A DNA stretch of 64,000 nt from Rhizomys pruinosus (taxonomy: Eukaryota > Chordata > Mammalia > Rodentia > Spalacidae): contig VZQC01011939.1 in assembly GCA_009823505.1 (NCBI GenBank), positions 3,762,751 through 3,826,750 of the forward strand, given 5' to 3'. The position numbers and the translations under genes were made by a program. Each line of letters opens with the position of its first letter. Positions within the stretch are counted from its first letter, which is position 1. Shown here piece by piece: positions 58,420-64,000 of the stretch. The notes beneath the pieces are model-generated. The model was not told the DNA's origin. It did not search any database and worked only from the letters and a program-made list of their open reading frames with translations.

Positions 58420-60300
58420 CTAAATGTCCTTTCCAGTCAAAAGACACAGACTAGTTGAACATATTAATAAACAAAATCCGTCTTTTTGTTGTCCATAAGA
58501 AACTTATTTTACCTTCAAGGATAGGCAACGCCTTAGGATGAAAGGATGAAAAAATAGCTCAGTGAAATAGCACTAGGAAACAAGCAGGTGTTGCTGTTAT
58601 AATGTATGGTAAAGTAGACTTCAAATTAAAATTATTCAGAAGATCGAGGGAACAATCAACCAAACAGACATTGCAATTGCAACCATTTATGCACCAAACT
58701 CTAGTGTACCCAATTTCATATAAAGAGTAATACTGGAGACTTCAAGATACAGATTAACCCCAACTCAGTAATAGTAGGTGACTTCAATACCCACTTTCTT
58801 CAATAGGCAGGTCATGTGGACAAAGAATAAACAGCAAACATCTAAATTAAATGATATCATATATCAAATGGACCTAACAGACATCTACAGGATATTCCAC
58901 CCAAGCACCAAAGAATACACATTCTACTCGGCAGCCCAGGGAAGTTTTTCTAAAATAGACCACATACTGGGGGCACAAACAGAACTCAACAAATACCAAA
59001 AGAGTGGAATAATTCCATGTATTCTATTGGACCACAACAGAATAAAGTTTAAAATCAATAGTGAGGGGCTGGAGAGATGGCCTAGAGGTTAAAAGTGCCG
59101 ACTTCTCTTACAGAGGACCTGGGTTCGATCCCCAGCACCCACATGGCGGTCGAGAACCATCCGAAACGGGCTCTAGAATCAATCCACCACTTACTTTCAG
59201 ACTCTGTAATTACTGTATACGAATGGAAACTATGTATTCATATTTTAAAGTAATATAAAATTAAAGGAAGAAAATGTAAATTCTTAAACATAAAAAAGAT
59301 GTACAACCAATATGGCTTAAATTATTTTTAAAAATAGAAAAAATTCTATGAAGCTAGTATTATTTTAATACTAAAACTAGGTAAGGACATAATAAAAAAG
59401 AAAACTATAGGTCCATATCTTTGATGGACATAGATGAAAAATTTCTCCACAAAATATTCACAGATTGTATAGATATCAAAAACATCATCCACCATGATCA
59501 AGTTGGCTTTATTCCAGAGATAGGGATGTTTCAGCATACATAAGTCAATAAATATAATAAATATATAAGTGGAAATAATAAGAAAAAAATCATTTGATCA
59601 CCTCCATAGATGCAGAAAAGTCTTTTGACAAAATCCACTATTCATGATAAATATTCTAGAGTGGGACTGGCAGGTACATACATTCAATATAATTAAGCCT
59701 CCATACAAAATACCCATAGCAAATATAATCCTAAATGGAAGAAAAACTCAAAGCACTTCCATTAAAATCAAGAACCAAAAAAGACTATCTGGGGACATAT
59801 GGACTCCTTTTCAATACTCCTTTTTACAAGTGCTTGAAACTCTTGCTCTAGCAATAAGATAAGACAAGGAAATTGAAAAGGTAATATTTGGGAAAGAAGA
59901 GGTCAAGTTACCCCTATTTGCAGATGATATGATATTATACCTAAGATACCCAAAAATTCCACCAGAAAACTTCTAGAAATCATAAACACTTTTAGCAAAG
60001 TAGCAGGATAATAAATCAATTTATAAAAGTCACTAGCCTTTCTATACACCAGTAGCAAGCAATCATAGGAATACTTTATTGAAACACTCCCATTAACAAT
60101 AACAAAAAGAATTATTAAGGAATAAACTTAACCAAAGACATTAAAGAACCCTATAATAAAAACTTTCAATCAGTGAAGAGGAAAATTGAGGAAGACACAA
60201 GGAAATGGAAAGACCTCTTGTGCTCATGGATTAGGAGAATTAATTTTGTAACAATGACTGTCCTATCAAAAACTATTCATTTACTCAATGAAATCTCAAT
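58420..60300 (+). pseudogene. L1-C ORF2, broken and internally deleted
   Basis: Endonuclease text: the YAPN region near 58690, GDFN near 58780 and LLDHNRIKF (SDH altered to LDH) near 59030. After the SINE, reverse transcriptase text resumes at 59346 and reaches the FADD box (gcagatgatatgata, near 59920). Many stops. The region from the endonuclease end to the first reverse transcriptase motifs is missing. Confidence 0.82.
59065..59317 (+). mobile_element. B2 head plus the same foreign segment (3' part missing)
   Basis: B2 head (59065-59160) continues into the 158-bp segment found at 56101-56258, then stops at 59317 where L1-C text resumes. There is no B2 3' part and no A tail, and no target duplication was identified. 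Confidence 0.88.
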
Positions 60301-60313
60301 CAAAATCACCATG

Positions 60314-60465
60314 AAGCTGGCATGGTGGCAAGCACCTTTAGTCCCAGCACTCAGGAGGTAGAGGTAGGTGGATCTCTGTGAGTTCAAGGCCAGCCTGGTC
60401 TACAGAGAGAGCTCCAGGACAGCTGGTACTAAAAGGGAGATCCTGCCTCAAAAATACCAGAAAAA
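60314..60465 (+). mobile_element. B1 SINE, forward
   Basis: 'agtcccagcactcaggaggt', 'agttcaaggccagcctggtc' and an A-rich tail, at the broken end of L1-C. Confidence 0.94.
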
Positions 60466-60555
60466 GGAAAAAAATAAAAAAAGAAATGGTGGAAGGAGAG
60501 AACCAACTCCCACAAGTTATCTACAGACCTCCACACGTGTGCTGTGGCATGTATG

Positions 60556-60558
<3 letters not shown>

Positions 60559-60592
<34 letters not shown>

Positions 60593-60593
60593 N
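60559..60593. repeat. (CA)n ending in the window's only N
   Basis: About 17 CA units, then N at 60593. The right side abruptly becomes the 52.2 kb sequence. Confidence 0.97.
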
Positions 60594-61234
60594 ACAATAA
60601 TTATATAGTAGAAAATTAGTATGGGTTTCTCCCCTATGTTACTCCTAGACCTGTCTAGACTCAGGTTCTAATGATTGATATTCAATGTCAGAGTATGGGC
60701 TCCTCCATCCTTAAGAGAGGGTAGACCTTAAATCAAGGTAGAGAGTGGTTGGTTTTTTACGTCACATTTTTTTTTTTATTAATATTGTGCCGCTCATTGT
60801 ACCAGTGGCCATATGTTGACCAGGCCCAAAGAAAAAAAAAAAAAAAAAATGAGTTGTTATTCGTAGTTCAACAGGATTCACAGCTGGGAAGGATGAATGG
60901 TTATGTTTTCTCCAATTTGGTAGCTTGGCATAGCGCCCTTTACCGACTATAAATGTTAGCCAGAGGAGAACGTGAGGATCTGAAGTCAGCGCCGGCTTGA
61001 TTTGCCTCTGTTTATCTTACAACTCAATATATGTAATGTGCTTCAGAAGTAGTAGTGTCTTACCATCCAGCCTCGTGGGTAACCACAAGCAGAGGCAATG
61101 AGCAGTATTGCTTAAGGATGTATGAACATCATACACAAAACCTGTGGGATGCCGTAAAAAGACCAAACCTAGGATACAGGCACAGGAGGAGAAGAAGAAC
61201 CCAGGCCAAAAAGGCACATATCTCAGGTAAAAAT

Positions 61235-61470
61235 ATTATTATTTTTATTTCAGTGTATTTGTGCATACCTACATGTATGGTAAGTGTACCTAGTGTTGTG
61301 AAATGCGGCGGTGCAGAGGTCTGAAGAGGGCTGTTTGGACTCCCCTGAACTGGAGTTCTGGATTGGTCAGATGGTTCTCACCAATGTGGGTTGCTGGGAA
61401 CGAAAACTGGGTCCAGTACAGGGCGCCAGAGTCCTTAACCATCTGAGGCCATCTCTACAGCCTCAGAAAA
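61235..61470 (-). mobile_element. B3 SINE, reverse (duplicate of 52.8 kb)
   Basis: Same B3 as 52764-52976, with extra bases. See the parent duplicate entry. Confidence 0.8.
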
Positions 61471-61774
61471 ATATTTTTAATGGTATAGTACATCTAAAAA
61501 ATTTAAAGTATTCAAACAAACCTAGTATATACAGTATAGGAATAAAATTGGAAAAACTTAAATATTATAGGGATATAAGTGAAAGTATCTTTTCTTCCTA
61601 AATACTGTTACTTATCTATATTCTTGCATTCAAATTTAGGTTATTATTAATACATGCACTTTTTCTTATTAATTTTTCAATTTAATATTTATTTCATTGT
61701 ACATGGCAGTTAGTAAAGACATTTTCATACTAATATACTATATGCACATATACTATAAAATTCAAAAAGTACTG

Positions 61775-61920
61775 GTATAGTGGTGCATTGCCTTGTAACC
61801 TAAGCTCTTGGGAGGCAGAGGCAGGAGGATCTTGTGTGTTCAAGGCCAAGGCCTGGTCTAACAGAGCAAGTTCAGGAGAGCCAGGGTTCTGGGGAGACTT
61901 CCTGTCTCAAAAAAGACAAA
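61775..61920 (+). mobile_element. B1 SINE, forward (duplicate of 53.3 kb)
   Basis: Same B1 as 53288-53437, with small insertions such as 'caaggccaaggcctggtcta'. Confidence 0.85.
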
Positions 61921-61964
61921 AAAAATCAAAAAGTACAGAAGGGGTTGGGTTTTTTATTTGTTTG

Positions 61965-62125
61965 ATTTTGTTTTTGTTTTTGATGACAGTTTGTCTCCCT
62001 ATACCTCGCTCGTGGTTTGGGAACCATAGATGTCGACCAGGCTTGCCCCTTGATCTCAGAGAGGAGCTGTCTGCCTTCTCTGTCCCAAGTGCTGGGATTA
62101 ACAAGTCATGTGTGCTACACTCAGG
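61965..62125 (-). mobile_element. B1 SINE, reverse (duplicate of 53.5 kb)
   Basis: Same B1 as 53462-53625, with indels. Confidence 0.85.
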
Positions 62126-62477
62126 CAAAAGTGTCCGTGTTTTGTTGTTTTTTCTTGTACTGAATATTTGCAATTTTCATGGCATAGTAGTTTGATGGCA
62201 TTTAGATCCAGACCCCTTTCTGCAACTCCCCACCCCCTACTATTTTATATATAATATATACTATATAGTAATATATTATATGTCATATATTTATACATTT
62301 GTGTCCACAGATGTGGCTCCATCCAAGTGGGTCCCACAAGAGCTCCAACACTGAAAGACACTGTCTTCCCCCCTCCAGCAGGCCATCATTTGTCAAAAGT
62401 TCCTTGAGGTTGGCTGGGAGTTTTCCCCATGTCTATGCTGACATTTTGTTAATTTGAGGGCTTGCATAGGCTTGTGC

Positions 62478-62990
62478 CATGCGTTGTCTCATTGTGCATG
62501 TCCATCGCTATGACATGCTGTCATACTTGTCATGCTGTCATCACTGTACATTGCTGTCATCACTGTGCATGTTGTCATCACTTGCCTGCATCATGTCATA
62601 CTGTTGCATGCTGTGCTCCATCAGCTGCTGCATGCTGTCATCAAGCTGTGCATGCTGTCATCATTGTGTGCATGTTGTCATCACTGTGCATGCTGTCTAA
62701 TTGTGCACGCTGTCATCACTGCTGCATCTGTCTCACTTCATGTTGTATTGTATGCTGTCCACATTCGTGCATTGTGTCATCAGCTGCATGCTGTCTATTC
62801 ACTGTGCATGCGTCTTCACCTGTGATGCTCCATTTGCATGCTGTCATCACTGTGCATGCTGTCATAACTACTGTGCATGCTTGTCCATCACTGTGTGTGC
62901 TATCTGTGATGCAATTGTCTCCCTGTGATGCTGTCATCATGTGCCTGCTATGCTCTTGCAGCTGTATAATGTGCATGCTTGTCACATGCC
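62478..62990. repeat. 18-bp minisatellite, noisy duplicate
   Basis: Units of the 53964-54385 array, scrambled by insertions and deletions so that few 18-bp units remain exact. Confidence 0.88.
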
Positions 62991-63679
62991 ATGATTCAGA
63001 ATTTCAGAACTGGTTTCATAATGCAGAGGTAAGTGTCTGGAGACCTTATTCATACACACTTCAAGTGATCAACTATCTACACATAGGGTGAATGCATCTT
63101 GTAATCTACAGAGAAGTGTCACTTTATATCAGCAGATATGCTAACACAGAGACCCACAGCTGTCAAATGTGTGGACATAGAAGAAGAAATTGAGTATTTG
63201 TCACCTCAAATGAGCACCTATGTCATCCTCTCCCGTGGCTCTAGGGACACTGCTGAGAAAAGGGGCACGAACAATTGAAGAGCCAGAGGGGCTGGATGAC
63301 CACAACGAAACAGAAGTCTGTCCAGACATATTGGTCAGTTTACTCAGATGAGCATCACAATAAGAAAATATGTGTTTAATACAGGATGCACTTTTAATAT
63401 TATACTGAAGGCCAGCCTTAGTGATGGGAACGCTACAAGTTGCAGACATACTGTACCAATACCTAAGATGTGGGAGGATCATTACTGTATGAACCTGCCT
63501 GGCCCTGACTTCATCTAATGATTCCCTCCTAATCAAATCAACCCAGCATCTGGTTCTCAGGAACCAGCCCAAGCCCCACTCATGACCTAAATGAAGCCCT
63601 GGTCAGCCCTGCTAACCCTCATTATCTGAACTATAACATGTCAATTGGTCTCTTATCGATTTAAAAACAAGTGTTCCAC

Positions 63680-63840
63680 CACATATGCTCTTTAAGTCCC
63701 AGCACTTGAAGAGGACAGCAAGAGCAGATCTCTGTGATGTTGGAGGGTATAACCTGTCTACGTACATGTTCCAGGCTATTTGGAGCTAAGGGATAACCCT
63801 TGTCTCAAAAAAAAGCAAAAAAAAAAAAAGTAGAAAAAAG
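63680..63840 (+). mobile_element. B1 SINE, forward (duplicate of 55.0 kb)
   Basis: Same truncated B1 as 55034-55195, with indels. Confidence 0.82.
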
Positions 63841-64000
63841 AAGATAATAAAATTTTTTATAAACAGCCTCTAACACAAAGGAAGAATTCAACTCAAAACA
63901 AAGTAAACAAATAACCATAGAGAAAGTGGAGAAGACAAGAAGAATGACAACTTAAATATACATACTATTAAATTGACTTGTAAGCCTCACGACAATGGTG

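Larger units (their letters stand above)
56830..60310 (+). mobile_element. Degenerate forward LINE-1 (L1-C)
   Basis: Probable 5' region (56830-57430), ORF1, inter-ORF spacer with a tandem duplication, endonuclease, then an abrupt jump at the SINE at 59065-59317 to mid reverse transcriptase, continuing to about 60310. About 1 kb of ORF2 is absent at the SINE. Diverged and inactive. Confidence 0.8.
60594..64000 (+). other. Noisy duplicate of 52.2-55.3 kb, probably an assembly artefact
   Basis: Colinear with 52198-55338 in the same order: L1 3' text, ORF1 scrap, reverse B3, inverted B1 pair, minisatellite, forward L1 3' text, B1. The copy is longer by roughly 266 bases and differs mainly by scattered small insertions and deletions, many in homopolymers. 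Open frames in it (for example 62462-63091) are noise. It continues past the window edge. Confidence 0.88.

Noticed and set aside
62462..63091. 209-codon Cys/His-rich frame
   Set aside because: Noisy duplicate of the minisatellite in the probable assembly patch.

Overview
The window looks like a gene-poor, repeat-dense stretch of nuclear DNA from a muroid rodent. The markers are B1, B2/B3, B4 and ID SINEs, MaLR (ORR1/MT-type) LTRs, URR1-like DNA transposons, and several generations of LINE-1. Many B2 copies carry an internal near-duplication that I do not associate with mouse B2, which suggests a muroid other than Mus. I found no convincing host protein-coding exon, tRNA, rRNA or CRISPR. The longer open frames are pieces of LINE-1 or MaLR, or shadows of simple repeats. 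Identifications rest on family consensus recalled from memory; no search was run.

Layout. 1-11 kb: single-copy-like DNA with scattered SINEs, a reverse MaLR LTR and URR1-like elements. 11.05-16.8 kb: a near full-length forward LINE-1 (L1-B) with broken ORF1 and ORF2 and a B2 between them. 16.9-19.4 kb: a second forward L1 3' end with an unusually long (about 2.2 kb) 3' region. 19.5-29.9 kb: SINEs, URR1-like elements, an 820-bp CACATG-type tract and the most repeat-poor part of the window (22.3-26.7 kb). 29.9-46.8 kb: one reverse-strand LINE-1 (L1-A) split by nested insertions. These are a complete MaLR retrotransposon with two LTRs, two 5'-truncated L1 3' regions, several B2s, and another L1 carrying a twin-priming inversion. 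46.9-60.3 kb: L1 3' regions in both orientations, two solo MaLR LTRs, an 18-bp minisatellite that grew inside an L1 3' region, and a degenerate forward LINE-1 (L1-C).

60,593 to the end: after a (CA)n tract and the only N in the window, the sequence repeats 52.2-55.3 kb with dense small, insertion-biased indels. This looks like an uncorrected long-read patch or false duplication rather than real biology. Other internal stretches (about 34.8-38.0 kb) show similar noise.

The genes do not act as a pathway. The window records successive retrotransposition. LINE-1 enzymes mobilised the SINEs and truncated L1s, as target-site duplications and A-rich tails show. MaLR elements inserted with 5-bp duplications. 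The most interesting items are the complete MaLR with near-identical LTRs and an open internal frame, a chimeric B2 carrying an unrelated 3' segment found twice, and the minisatellite whose single-copy founder unit survives in three sibling L1 fragments.
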